A stretch of 64,000 bases of DNA from Syncephalis fuscata (lineage: Eukaryota > Zoopagomycota > Zoopagomycetes > Zoopagales > Piptocephalidaceae). Each line of letters starts with the position of its first letter. The first letter of the stretch is position 1. The stretch spans positions 310,001 through 374,000 of the forward strand of contig JAHLTZ010000024.1 in assembly GCA_025786725.1 (NCBI GenBank), in the 5' to 3' direction. The position numbers and the translations under genes are program-made. The notes beneath the pieces were generated by a model that was not told the DNA's origin, searched no databases, and saw nothing but the letters and a program-made list of their open reading frames with translations. Positions 24,719-36,630 of this stretch are shown piece after piece.

Positions 24719-25303
24719 ATAGGCAGTATTGGCCTACTTTTTTATATCAGTAATATAATAGTGAGTCGGGTCTGCGGTGTTTCTTGTTTTGCAGCCAGTT
24801 ATAAGGAATGTTTTCAATATTGGAAGCAGGAGTCATAGAAGCTGTACTATCATTTCGGACTACATCGGGCTGTATGTCCGATACCATAATGAAGATAAAA
24901 TAGCTGTAGCCTACTGGCCCAGCTGATGCAATACAGCGGATAGGTAATAATAATTGTTGTTGTTGTTGTTGGTTAACGTCGAGGCTAGGAGGTACAGTAC
25001 AAGCAAGCAAGAGAGCGAGCCAAATAGAATGGCCACAACAACAACACGTAAAGAATAAAGGAACGAAAATCGAAAAGGGGCGACGAAAAAAGATGGCCCA
25101 GTTAATTGTTTACAAATTTCTATTGTGCCAAGTCACTTTTAAATTGAATTCGACGTGAATATGATCTTGGAACAGTTTAGTATTTTTGTGGACTAATTTA
25201 ATAGTTTTTATTGCTAAAGTAGGTGATTCGAATAATTAGACTGCTTAGGATGTAAGTAAGAGTAGAAAAGGCAATCTATTACAAAAGTATTATAGCATTG
25301 CTT

Positions 25304-26276
25304 TTAAGCTTGCTCGGTGCTTGCACGCTCTTTAGAATAAGTATTCTGTGGGACAATCGACTTTTCGGCCAAATCGCTTGGTTCTAACTCGTAGCCGGAG
25401 ATTGCATTCTCGGTAACTAAAAGCATTAAATGGAAGATAAGATACGGTACAAGTTCCAAGATGGTAATACTGAATAGTCCGCCAAACTTGCTAATTATTA
25501 ATAGTGTAAATAACGCGCTTAGTCGAAGTAGTTGCTATATCATCAATAGATATTAGCGATGAGTTATAGTAGATGTGAATGCAACTTACCATGCGCTTGA
25601 CACGACGTCCAAGAAACTCGCCACTCTTCATGCGAATATGTAGCCATAGAGTAAGTAGGATAAGGGAGAAGTCGCCGAGTAGGGCAATGCCAAGTGCCAC
25701 TAGCCAAAGTATACTAATACTAAGTGGAAGGGCATCGGTAGCAACGGTGTAGATGGCAACGGCTAGTGTTATACCGGCAGCAATTAAATAAAGTAGTAGC
25801 CAAGAGTAGGCCACACGACGTGCCAATTGCATATGCGATACACTAATTTTATCACGCATCGATGTCGCCCTAATAATAAATTAATGGATAGTTAATTAGC
25901 ACACTAGTATAAACTAAATAGTAAAACAACTTACCAAATGGCTACAAGCATTGTGGCTACAATTCGACTAAATATCTCAGCTACTGAGCTTAGATAATCG
26001 GCATTAATTCCGCGAATGGCTAATCCAAATTGAATGGCCAAAACTATTCATCAATTCATCAATTTATCAATTCATTCATTAGTTAGCATTTGATAGTATA
26101 CAGTTTTGATACCTACTAATTAAAAAGATGGAAAGAAAAATATGAGCTCGCGTCTTGGTCTGTACAAATCGTGCCAAATGAGCTAGAGCAAATACACCAA
26201 TAACACCGGTAATCGTAATAAGACTCCATTGAGAGTAGTTGGTAACATTGTTGCCAATCGTTTCTTCACCAATCAT
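25304..26276 (-). CDS. Polytopic membrane protein, unknown
   Basis: Four exons (26276-26117, 26043-25935, 25869-25590, 25486-25304) give 243 residues. Hydrophobic helices include LITITGVIGVFALAHLARFV, AHIFLSIFLIILAIQFGLAI, EIFSRIVATMLVAIWATSM, YSWLLLYLIAAGITLAVAIY, ISILWLVALGIALLGDFSLI and FSITILELVPYLIFHLMLLV, so six or seven transmembrane segments are likely. The N-terminus has two NxT/NxS sites (NNVTNYSQ), suggesting it faces the lumen or outside. The C-terminal tail is polar. The arrangement recalls seven-helix membrane proteins, but I cannot assign a family. The start was chosen as the first ATG in the frame. Confidence 0.78.
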
Positions 26277-27242
26277 TGTGTTGTTGTGTATTAAAGTAAA
26301 GCCCTTTACTATATCTAATAGAGCTGTATAATTAATATAAAAAATAGTGGGCCTGTATAAAGATGGCAAAAGCTAAAGGGCAATGGATAGAAAAAAGCGC
26401 TACAGCGGGCGTTAATAGCTACACGTCTTGTAACGCGAATTTACATAGCATTTTATACAGGAAAGTTTTCTTTCTATTCTATTTTGTGTTTACCATGTGG
26501 TGGTTTACAGATGGTGTTGATGCTAGAAGGCAACCCTTTTGGTTGACCAAAAATGGCGAACGCATGGTGGTTAATTGCAGTCTATTGAAGTAAAAGATGC
26601 CCAGCCTACCTGTTCACATGGCTTCCGATTGGAACGTGAACAAGACTGTGGTCTATGTTAGGCGGCAAACATACACCAATAGTGGCTGGAATGCAGCAAA
26701 TACTATCAACAAACCCCATCAGCAACAACAATATAGACCAATAACATAGCAATACAACTAACAATGACGAATCCATGCATCTTATTTGACTGAAAATGCT
26801 AATATTCTACCTTTACAACCAGCCGTATAGTTGGCAATAGCTACGCAACCCAAATATTACCCAATTGTTTTGAATGCTGCCAAAAAGCCTTTTGTTTGTA
26901 AATGATTGAGTGTTGTTGTTATAGAGTGTGGTAAATACTTGTATCTTTTATTTTTATTATTATTATTGATCTATTGTAACTAACGTAGCATTTTATAAAT
27001 CATTATATATTTCATACTAAATCACTAATTACGCATTCTGTATTTAACTAGCTGAAATAAAACTATTTATTGAAGTGAATAACTGCAAAACAATTAAATT
27101 GTTATTGCTATAAAAGCATGCTATATTGCTTAAAATATCCAAATGAGATAACTATGAGGTACACGATGCTTTGCGATCCAACAGGCCACAAGGGCAGAAA
27201 GAAGCAATGATATATAGTAACACCAATCCAAAGGCCTTCACA
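26277..27242. other. Spacer with possible small secreted-protein remnants
   Basis: There is no confident gene. On the plus strand, a frame downstream of a possible acceptor at 26580 encodes a short Cys-containing C-terminus (QPTCSHGFRLEREQDCGLC then stop). No convincing first exon could be placed. The region 26900-27200 is plain AT-rich sequence. Confidence 0.3.
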
Positions 27243-27380
27243 CTAACTCATTTGCCCGTAAACAAGTTGATATTCGGTACGGCGCTTCAACGATTGCTGG
27301 TCCTCGGTCTTTGCAGGTGCTGCCTCACAGATGGTAACGAGGGCCGAGATGACCAACAAGACGAGTAGAAATTCACGCAT
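27243..27380 (-). CDS. Tiny secreted peptide precursor with Kex2-type site
   Basis: A 45-residue open frame reads MREFLLVLLVISALVTICEA (a textbook signal peptide, cleavage expected after EA), then a short propeptide ending KRR, then the 11-residue tail TEYQLVYGQMS. A TATA box (read on the minus strand as tatataac) lies at about 27426-27433, 46-53 nt upstream, which is well placed for such a short leader. The precursor resembles a processed peptide. It is not related in sequence to the MKLSIAVVC family. No introns are needed. Function is unknown. Confidence 0.6.
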   Translation of the reverse strand: MREFLLVLLVISALVTICEAAPAKTEDQQSLKRRTEYQLVYGQMS

Positions 27381-27423
27381 AGTGTAGAGTGCTGTTATGA
27401 GTATAACTGCAACTAAGAGTGCT

Positions 27424-27434
27424 AGTTATATAGA
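27424..27434 (-). promoter_or_regulatory. TATA box of the tiny secreted peptide gene
   Basis: On the minus strand the sequence is tctatataact, about 50 nt upstream of the ATG at 27380. Confidence 0.5.
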
Positions 27435-28303
27435 TTTGAAAGCAGTATCAAAAGTGATAATGGTAGCAAAGGTGGTCAGAACACAGTGCAATAACTTGAA
27501 ATAAAAGTTCAAACTGATGAAGATGAAAAGTAAAAGAAGAAGAGACTAGCGAGCGACTTGAAAGGGGCAATGGCCACTACAAAAAGCATGACTATTCTTA
27601 GAGTGGATCAGTTTAATTGGTCATATCATGTGATCTGCTGTTACATTGATATGCGTATGTATGGCTATAGAGGAAAACTGGTACAATTCACTCGGTGGAT
27701 TCTTCTACGCACAGCAACAGCTACAGTACTCGAATCGCATCTAATAGGCACATAGCGTATCGTCATCATCAATGTGACCTCCACCTGGTTGATCAGCAGT
27801 GTATACTTTTACTTACTTTGGATGAGCCAAAGCCGTGACACTGTAATATGAAGATGAATGCCTATCATTGCATCTCTCACGGCCACTGCCACTCTCTCAC
27901 TCTGTATCATTTACTCTAACAACAACAACAACAACAACACTGTGTGGTAGCATTTTTGTTTACTGGCCTTTATTGATGTTATTTTGATAGAACGCTCAAA
28001 GTCCGACTATTGACTTTTCTGCCTCATTTCTTTTCTGTCCTACACGCATTAATTCAGTGCGAGTGTATTGTGCTGTAAAAGCCAGTTTCTTTTGCCAGCT
28101 CTTTTCTTCAACGATAATCTAGTAACGACAGCAATCAACATTATCAATACGATAACTGTAGTGCGCAGCATATTGTGTTCATCTATTTAATTTATATATG
28201 CGCTGTTGTTAAATCCAAATAGTTGTCTTTTAGTCTATTCTATTCTATTATTATATATTGTCTTGTATTTATTCTTAATCTTTTCTATTAGTTAACTAGC
28301 AGT
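27435..28303. other. Spacer upstream of the RING-like/four-TM gene
   Basis: AT-rich spacer with a short (AAC)n run near 27920-27938. The frame at 27558-27755 has no recognisable features and is not called. Confidence 0.4.
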
Positions 28304-31300
28304 ATGGCTCAACCGAGCCAGAATGTCCGTGATACTTCGTTTAACTCGTCGTCATCTGATTCGACTCAGGTATAAGCCGGCAACGCTCTATTAATGGCGA
28401 TAAAGTACGAAAAACAGTCCAGTATTTTGAATCCAGCGAGACAGCTGTCGTTAGTGATGACGAGTCCCGTCCATCCTCGCCCAAGTCTCCGGAGCGGCGT
28501 CCATCAGTCAGTCAGAAACTACGGGACAAAGTAAAGGAACTAGCATTAGCGATGGATATGGATGATGAATTACTATCAGTACGTGAAGAGACCGACGAGG
28601 ATAATAAAGCAGCAGATGTAACAGAAGCAACAACAACAACAACAACAGCTGTAACTGAAACAAATCCATCTGTTAATAGCTCATTATCAGTATCAACTGA
28701 ACAAAAAGCATCATCTAATGCCACGCCTATTTTTATTAATACCAATTTAAATGCAGTACCTGCATCAGCTTTATCATTATCACCTACAACGTCAGAGTCA
28801 TCGTCTAATGGTGGCCGTACACCTAACCGAAAAGTAGTCACCACACCTGAATTTGACCGATATTTGGAACGACGACGACTAGAAGCAACCCAGAATGGAT
28901 CTGAACCATCCTCACCGACTACTTCAATGTCTACAGATCCGTCAGTAAATACAGCTCGTCTATCACGTCATATATCCGAGTTGGATAGTCCATTAGCCGA
29001 TACCGTGTTAACGACACTGACTGAAGAAGATACCGACTTTAGTGAATTGGCATCACCGCGTATGTCTGGTATACAGCACACTACAACACAAGTATCGACT
29101 GGTGGTACGCAAAAGAGCCAGTCTTCCTCATCAGCAGTGCACGTAGCACGTATTGGTAAATTGCTACCAGTACTTAAAGTATTTCAACGACCTGCCAAAC
29201 CACCTCGTCCCATTAAAGACCGTCATTCTATTGTGTCATCGAATGACGATAATAATGAGAGCAATGACAATCAAGATAGCTGGAGTGGGTCATCAACGGG
29301 GTCAGGTAGACATCATTCACGACGACAACGTGGATTTTTACCGTGGAGTCGTAAAAATAAGCGAAAGGGCAGCTCTGACGATAAGAAGCGCTATTCTGAA
29401 GTGGATCCAGCCATTATGGCCATTCAACAAACAAATCCACATAGTCATTCTAAAACTATTGTAGCTACTAGTAATGTGTCACAGCCTGTAGCATCTACTT
29501 CTCGTTTAGAACCACCAACTAATAACCATAATGACTCTATTGGCCATGCATCTAATGGATCATGGGTCACTGATAGATCTGATTCATCGGGTGAGGCAGA
29601 TCATACTGGATTAGGCGAAGAATTAAGCCGTAATATTCCAGTAGACAATACAACAACAACAAGACAGCGTAATCAATCAGCTGAAGCTACTAATAACGGA
29701 AATACAGATCGATTACATCGACAACGTTCACATGATTCAATTGACTGTGCTAGTTGTTTAGAATATACTGGATCGATGGCTCAGAGACGATCCAGATCAC
29801 GGGCCAGTTCACTAAATGATTTACGACATGAACACTCTGATGAACATACATCCGATGCTGATTACATGTATCCACGCGATATGTCGACACCAATGGCCAC
29901 ATCACCCGAACCACCCCGTCGCTTCTCCAGCGACACAGCTGAAACAAGATCACTAGATAGAGCACTGTCACAGAATGAACGACACCGCCGCTCACTTCGA
30001 TGGCGGTCCGATGATCATTACAGCATTGCTTGGCGGGATGCATCAGCAGCTCGTCGAAATGCCCATAATAGCAATCGTGGTGGTGACCGCGGTAATGATA
30101 CACGACGTGATCGTGGTAACGTGGAACGGTATTGGGCGGATCGTACTTTACACGATCGTGATCCACACTATCCATCCACACGACGTACACAACGATCACA
30201 TAGACAGCGTACAGATATTCGTGACTATGACACCACACCTTTACCATCTCGATGTGAACTCTGTCTAGAGTATTCGCGTGAAATGCGTGTATTGCCTTGT
30301 CGACATACTTATTGTCGCAATTGTTTACAACGTATGGTTGATGATAATGATATGCGTCAACGATCATGGTCATCTTTACCACAGCCCAACTATCCTCATC
30401 CTCACAATAATATAATGATGCCTACACCGCCACATGCGCTGATGATGCCAGGTCGACCACCATTTGCTCCTGGTCTACCCTTACCTGGCTTCTTTCCTCA
30501 TTCCATGCCTACACCCAACTATCCCATGGGTGCTACATATAGACCGGGTGCACCGCTATCGCATGGTCATGGCTACCCGATGATGAATAGTGGTATTGGT
30601 ATTAATAATGCCAGCATGATGCACTCAGGTATAGGTGACGATATTACTATGCAGCGTATGGAAGAGGGTGAAGCGGTCAATAGCGATAATGAAGATGAAG
30701 CTGAAGGCGGCAATAATAAACGTAAGAAGCAGGATGGTCAAAAGAGCGGTACCGATCAAAAGAATCGATCTGTCAATGCCATTGAACGACCAGTAGTTAG
30801 ATTGCCTAGTAAAAAGCGGCTTTATCTGCGTCTTGTTCAATTAATTGCGTCCATTGGAGCCTTTGGATTCCTGGCCAGTGCCAAACCAGTAAGTAAAAGA
30901 GATTAATATTAATTATATAATAACATGTTTATTTTCATGTATCTTTATTAGCATTCGGGTTCAAACGGACCAGTTTTCGAAGATAACTCTGGTGTTTATT
31001 TCTTATATGTACTAGCGGCTGTATCATTTTGTTTAGCAATTGCTCACGTAGTCTACTTTTACTTGCGACTTAAACGTGGACGGGCCAAGTTTAATCAATG
31101 GTACATTTGCGGTATTGACTTTTTCATGTTTCTTTTCTGGGGTGCAGAAGTTGGTGTGTTATTATCAAAGAATTCATGTCCAAGTGGCACCTACAATGGC
31201 TGGTAAGTAGCAGTATTCATGTTGGTATATTCAATGGCTAATATAGCACTATATCATAGGTGTACATTCTTTAACGTGGCCATCTTTTGGGGATTTGCTT

Positions 31301-31428
31301 CACTGGTGGCCTATGGTGTGGCTGTTGTATGGGATCTTATAGGCATTTGGGTTGCTATACGTCGACGGTCTCAACAACGACAACCGAATGAATTACAAAC
31401 ACGTACAACGATTGATACGAATAATTAA
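28304..31428 (+). CDS. RING-like protein with C-terminal four-helix (MARVEL-like) membrane domain
   Basis: Three exons: 28304-30888, 30952-31202 and 31260-31428, about 1001 residues. One base seems lost at the gg at 28369-28370; with it, the start MAQPSQNVRDTSFNSSSSDS joins the main frame. Residues up to about 640 are disordered, Ser/Arg/Asp-rich. At about 649-680 there is a RING-like cluster, CELCLEYSREMRVLPCRHTY followed by CRNCLQRM, but the last Cys pair of a full RING is not evident. A His/Pro/Met-rich linker and an acidic/basic stretch lead to four hydrophobic helices (about 840-985), e.g. VYFLYVLAAVSFCLAIAHVV and FMFLFWGAEVGVLL. The four-TM layout resembles MARVEL domains. A membrane-tethered ubiquitin-ligase-like role is only an inference. 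Confidence 0.75.
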
Positions 31429-32034
31429 TTAGGTTTTTTGTTTAGTCTATTATATCATTTATTATTTATGCATTTATTATTAGTATACTACTAAGTATTA
31501 ATATTAATACTCGGAGCTATTGCTATTACTAGTATTATCATTGTCACGACTGCTTCGTTTCTTTTAAAATTACTCTCTTTTCTTATTATTACTATTATCA
31601 TTATTATTATTAATAGTAACATCAATATACTCGTAATAATAGGTCTCCCTCGGCCTTATTCATATTAAAATAAAACACCTGTAATTAATAAATAGTTTTG
31701 TTTATCATTCACTAAAATGAATGTCAAATATATTTTGTAAACTGTAATGGCCGAGTAAGGACAATTCAGCTTGAAGGAAATAGGGAAAAAATAGGGCGTT
31801 TTAGATAATTAAAGCAGTTATCTATAACATGCAAAATAACAATTGAAGGGGAAAGAACTGAGCGAGTGATGTAATAGAGTGACGGGGACGATGAAGTGTT
31901 GATATAAACAATCAGTTTAAACATAATCTTAAAGAAAATAACAACAACAATAATAGTCATAGTATGAATGAATGAATGAATGAATGAATGAATGGATAAG
32001 TGATAGAGTGATGAATGGAAATAAAAAAATGAAA
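31429..32034. other. Convergent 3' spacer
   Basis: This spacer between two convergent genes is AT-rich and holds a (TGAA)n tract at 31965-31994. No gene is seen. Confidence 0.5.
31965..31994. repeat. (TGAA)n microsatellite
   Basis: About seven perfect tetranucleotide copies lie in the shared 3' region. Confidence 0.9.
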
Positions 32035-34224
32035 TTAAGATATACTAAGACGTCGTTCTGCTACCACTTTCATGCGTGCTAATAGTTGCACTTCTTCATT
32101 GGTGACAGACAAGGCACGCATACGTAATTGTTGTGCTGACTTGTTATGACTTGCAGATAGTTCAGGTGTAGATACTGATGTGGCAGTAATGGCCGTTGTT
32201 GTAGAAGCCTTGGTTAATGGTAGTCCAGGATGTTGAATATCGGTGGCCACCATAGCATCCACTAGCTGATCTACCGAACTATTGCCATGGATAATTGAAT
32301 TGCTAAACGAGTCAGGTGAGGTGGGTGAATCGGGTAATTCAGGCAGGCCAATATCAGAAGATTCAATGACAATTGGATCCATAAACCAGCCATGCATCTT
32401 CAATTGATGTGTCTAATAAATGGATAAATAAATAAATTGTTAATATATGCTAATGGTGTATTAACGACTTACCTTCAAGTTACCGCGTTGATTAAATGAT
32501 CGATCACAGCCAGAATGTGGACATTGATAGGGACGAACACGTAAATGAATGCGTTCATGGGTGCGTAGATTGCCTTGTTGTGAGAATGCTTTACGACAAT
32601 TAGGGAATGTGCACTATATTAATTGTTAATTAGTCGATTACTTAAATAGATAGAGATAGTAGATTATTTACTTTAAATGGCTTTTCACCAGTATGTCGTC
32701 GTTCGTGCGTCTATTATTATATAAGATATCACTTCATTAGTTGCTATTTGCTAGTATAGCTATTATACTTACTTTTAAATTGCCATGTTGTGAAAAGGCC
32801 CGACCACAGCCGTCAAATGAACATACATAGGGGCGGTCACCAGTATGAGCACGTTCATGGATTCGCAAATGAGCCAGCTGTGCAAATCCTTTACTACAAT
32901 CAGTGTATCGGCATATAAATGGCCGTCGTGCATCGTTGGTGGGACTTTCAGAAATGGGTGGACACGAATCGTCAGGTGCACTGGATGATAAAGCAGACGC
33001 CGTTTTATAGGTACGGGTATAGTTGGGCACAGAGCTGGCTACCGAGTCATTTGAACGATCGCTATTGTTATGAGTTAATTGCCAGCGACAATTTGATATC
33101 GAATCAGTAGGCATACTGCCAATCATTGTTGCTGGTGTAGTAATGGATGAAGTGGTACGTGGTTTAAATGAACTGCCGTTAACGTTATTTTGGCCACCTC
33201 TATGCATTAAGCTGGAAAGAGAAGTGGCGGCTGCTTCAACTTCTGGCATATCCGACTCAATGTCCAGTTCCATTTCCATGCCTAGTAAATCGTCGTCGGC
33301 TTCTATTTCAACGTCACTTGTCGATTCGATAGATGCTGGTGCACCAAATGTACTTGTTTCCAAATCATCACCACTATGTGCATCTTGGATGGCGGCAGCC
33401 ATAAGAAGTACATCAAGGGGGGATGCTGATAGATCGGACAAGTGATTAGGTGTTGCATTTGCGACTGAAAGTGAATTAGGCGATAGAATTTTTGCTGAGC
33501 ATGGGATTGATGTTGGCGTGTGATTGTATTCCATGTTATTGCGAATATTAGCACCGGGTATACCAATAGGTGCCGATGCGTCTAATCGACCAGTAGATGG
33601 CGCAGTGGCGGCTACTGTTACGGCTGGCTGTGTTGACGCAGTAACATATAGTGCTGGTGTAGTTGGAGCTGTTTGCATTGTATCGGTAATAGTGCGTTCG
33701 TTGCTGTTGTCGACGAGTACTGGTGTCGGTTTGGATGCTTGGCGGCTACTGGACAGTATGCGTAACAGCCGGCGGTGTTCTGTCCGTCTTCGTCTTTTTA
33801 TTTGTTGACGACGCAGTCTTGTGTCGCGTTTAGTAGCATTTGTGCTAGCAGGTGTACAGGTGATATGAAGTGCTGAAAGCATTCGACGACATTTTAATAG
33901 CTTTTCCGAAGTAACGTTGAATGCCGCCGGCTTTATATGGTTGTGACGACGGCGTGGAGCATAAGAGCGAATAGGCAATGAATATCGAGTGAATCCAGGT
34001 GTAGCATACTTTGCTAATGTATGTGTAAGATGATTATGTGCACTATGGCTATTGCTGCCATTGCTGACACTGCTGCTGTTACTTGTAGCGGATGATGCGA
34101 CTGAAGGACCGGCAGTCGATGATGTGTCATCAACACTAACTAGCGAGTTGCGGTGTGGATGTCTACGACGAAGGCCATGTGTTCCACGGGTCGTTGATGT
34201 CATGGTAAACGAAAACATCGCCAT
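32035..34224 (-). CDS. C2H2 zinc-finger transcription factor
   Basis: Four exons (34224-32773, 32710-32672, 32613-32473, 32412-32035) give 669 residues. After a Ser/Thr/Ala-rich N-terminal region with a basic Arg-rich patch ([17 protein letters not shown]), four tandem fingers occupy about residues 437-545: [20 protein letters not shown], then [20 protein letters not shown] with the linker HTGEKPF, then [20 protein letters not shown], then [20 protein letters not shown]. The C-x4-C spacing with TGEKP-type linkers is typical of DNA-binding fingers of the TFIIIA class. The C-terminus is Ser/Thr-rich with an amphipathic end. Target genes are unknown. A gtaagt donor at about 34747 on the same strand could belong to a 5' UTR intron. 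Confidence 0.87.
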
Positions 34225-35725
34225 GATGAACGATTAAGCCAAGGCAATGCTATTGAATACGTTGGAATAGAACTAGATGTAGAATAGAGCATACAGAGTA
34301 TATGCATACAGGTTAGTATATGTTTAAGTTGTTGTCACCATTTATTACAAGCATAGAGCCAAAGGTCAATAGATTACAAAGATTGACTGATTACGTAGCT
34401 CTACTATGGATATAGACGTGTAATCAGTCTCTATGACACTACGCAATCGCACCCCTCTTCCACTAAATAGCAAGGCTCACCGGCTAATTGTACAAGAGTC
34501 GAGCAGAGTAGATTTAGCTGTTATTAGAATAGCCAAGAATTATAAAGAAGAAAAATAAGCACATGAATCACGTGCCATATACGGAACAAAATAGTCAGGT
34601 GTTATTACGCATACAGCCAGCTTATACAGCCAAGTTACCGTAAAGATCATAATAAAGGAGAATCAAGCTGAATATAAGCCCCTGAGGTGCTATTACGTGG
34701 CATACAAGCAATATCGATAGTAGGCGTAGCAGCCGTTTAAACTTACCTGGCCGGTTCAGTGGGTCAACGGTAGGTGACGATAAGGCGTAGGCAGAAACGA
34801 CCAGATGGAAGCTATTCCAAGTATGACGAGTAATTACTGACGTCAGTGCTTACGTTTGAAGGCGATAGACGACAAAAAGACACAATGGGTTGGGACGCGG
34901 TTTTAGTACCAGATGATAATCGCGGTACCGCGAAAAGAAAAAAGTACGGGAAGCGTGTAAAGCTAATGAGGAAGTAAACGAACGAACAAGCGAACAAACA
35001 GACAATAACGAGCGTTGACTAAAGAAAGCAGTAGACAAGAAGAGGAGGAAGAATAAGCTGAAGAATGAATAGACAGCGCGACAATAGTAAAGGCGATACT
35101 AGTGGTGAGTGTGAAGGTAAAAGGTGATAATGGACAGTGCGCAAGAAAGAGAAACAACAACGAGAGTAATACAGCGAGTTCGTGTCGCGTCATTGGGTGC
35201 GAATGAATGCATGGGTGTCAATATGCAACAGAGTAAACGTATCTTTACTATGACTGAGTGGCCATCACCACCACCACCACCATGAAGCGAACCAGTTGTA
35301 TGTGTATATGTGTGTGTGTGTGAGTAGAGGTAGTAGATTGCCTAATTGGGTCTGCACGTTGGTGAACAGTGCGGCAAGCATTGATTGGACAATAAACTAC
35401 CTTTATGGACTAAAGTTCAGTATTGTTCTTTTTTTTAGTTTAATGTAAAGTGTTTATTCGTTCAAAAATACGACCATATAGGTAGAATACTAGCAAAGGC
35501 AATGCATGAGTCGTGAGGCAGCCCCTTTACCAATTAAGCCTATTAGGCCACCACATGCGCATGGTATATGTGATGTGTGTATGTAGTGTGGGCGTGCATA
35601 GAGGAAAAGGAAGTTTGGTATTGTCGAACACCGTTGAAATAAAAGTATAGTTGGTCGGTATAATCAAATAGCAGCAGCAGTAGTAGTATTAGTGTTCAAT
35701 TATAATGACTATTGACGCGTGCCGG
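34225..35725. other. Long 5' spacer of the zinc-finger gene
   Basis: No protein-coding gene is supported. Features seen are a possible 5' UTR donor (gtaagt on the minus strand at about 34747), a (CCA)n run near 35266, a (TG)n run near 35306, and two copies of a short motif aggtg(c/t)tattacg at about 34596 and 34684 that recurs at about 37567. The Phe/Leu-rich minus-strand frames at 34812-35193 look like composition artefacts. Confidence 0.4.
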
Positions 35726-36630
35726 CTAATTACGCGGATATGCGCAAATGAAATCGGCTGTTTCATTTCGAAGTTGTTCGACGGCAAGGGCCAACTTGTC
35801 CAGCTGAGCAACCACTTGGCCCAGCCTAGCACTGATGGATGTTTGTCCATTAGCGGAGACGCTATCATCTCCGCCACTATCAGACATACTGGCATCGCTC
35901 TCATCGTCGCTATCGTAGATGACAGCCACGGTCGATTCTGGTTGTTTGCCCAGCTCGATCGCAATGATCGTCTTGGCAAGCTGCAGCAATTCCTTGCCTT
36001 GATCCTCAAATTGGTCGGCAAGTTGGAGGACGGCAACAGCGCGTTCAGATAGTGCCCGGTTCTTTGATAGTTGACCGGGTGAGAGGCGGGCGCGTTGGCG
36101 GCGGCAGCAGCGGCACGAGCTGTTTTCCCGCTAATTTGTTGCTCGCTGGCCGCTGAACGTTTACCCGTGCTGTTTGGCGGTGAGGCGGCGGCAGCGGCAG
36201 CGGCAGCAGCCATCACAGCAGCAGCAGCGGCCTCCATTGGAGCTACTCGTTCATGTTCCAACTCCTCAAGACGATTGGTATGGATGCGTTTGAAATGGGT
36301 AATATCACGACGCTGGGTGATAAGTTCGGCAATAAGTGCACGAGCAAGTGAAATACGCTCACGACGACGTGCTTCACGTTCCGTTAAACGGACAAATATT
36401 GGAAGGCGGCGGCGATATCCGTCGGATTCCATCATCTTTGGGTTGTTTACAGTGGGATGGTCCATTATATTCTGTTCTCGGCTTATAGCGAACAACGGAC
36501 CAAGTGCTTCTAGGGATGGTGATACCGGACTGGTCGGCGATGGCAATGAAGACACCATCGATTTATAGGCAAAAGAGTGATTGGCAAATTCAGTTTGCAC
36601 AGGTGTAAGTTGAGAGTGAAACAAAGTCAT
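35726..36630 (-). CDS. RLPIF-motif protein 1, unknown family
   Basis: There is one exon with an apparent lost base at the ggg at 36078-36080 (plus strand). With it the frame runs 301 residues and ends FICAYPRN. A central motif RLPIFVRLTEREARRRERIS, then ARALIAELITQRRDITHFKR and LEELEHERVAP, is predicted helical and is shared with the gene at 50506-51189. A poly-Ala stretch and a C-terminal part (LQLAKTIIAIELGKQPEST, then an Asp/Ser-rich stretch, then LGQVVAQLDKLALAVEQLRN) suggest a coiled-coil. I do not recognise the family. The start ATG at 36630 is the first in frame; a later Met (MVSS) is also possible. Confidence 0.65.

Noticed and set aside
29750..30382. 210-codon minus-strand frame
   Set aside because: Antisense to the RING-like gene; His/Tyr/Val-rich shadow.
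34812..35193. Three overlapping minus-strand frames rich in Phe, Leu and Ser
   Set aside because: They overlap each other in different frames and show no domain or splice support; they are composition artefacts of a purine-rich plus strand.
35521..35600. tRNA-like words (aattaagcctattagg)
   Set aside because: No complete cloverleaf: D-, anticodon- and T-arm pairing could not be completed on either strand.
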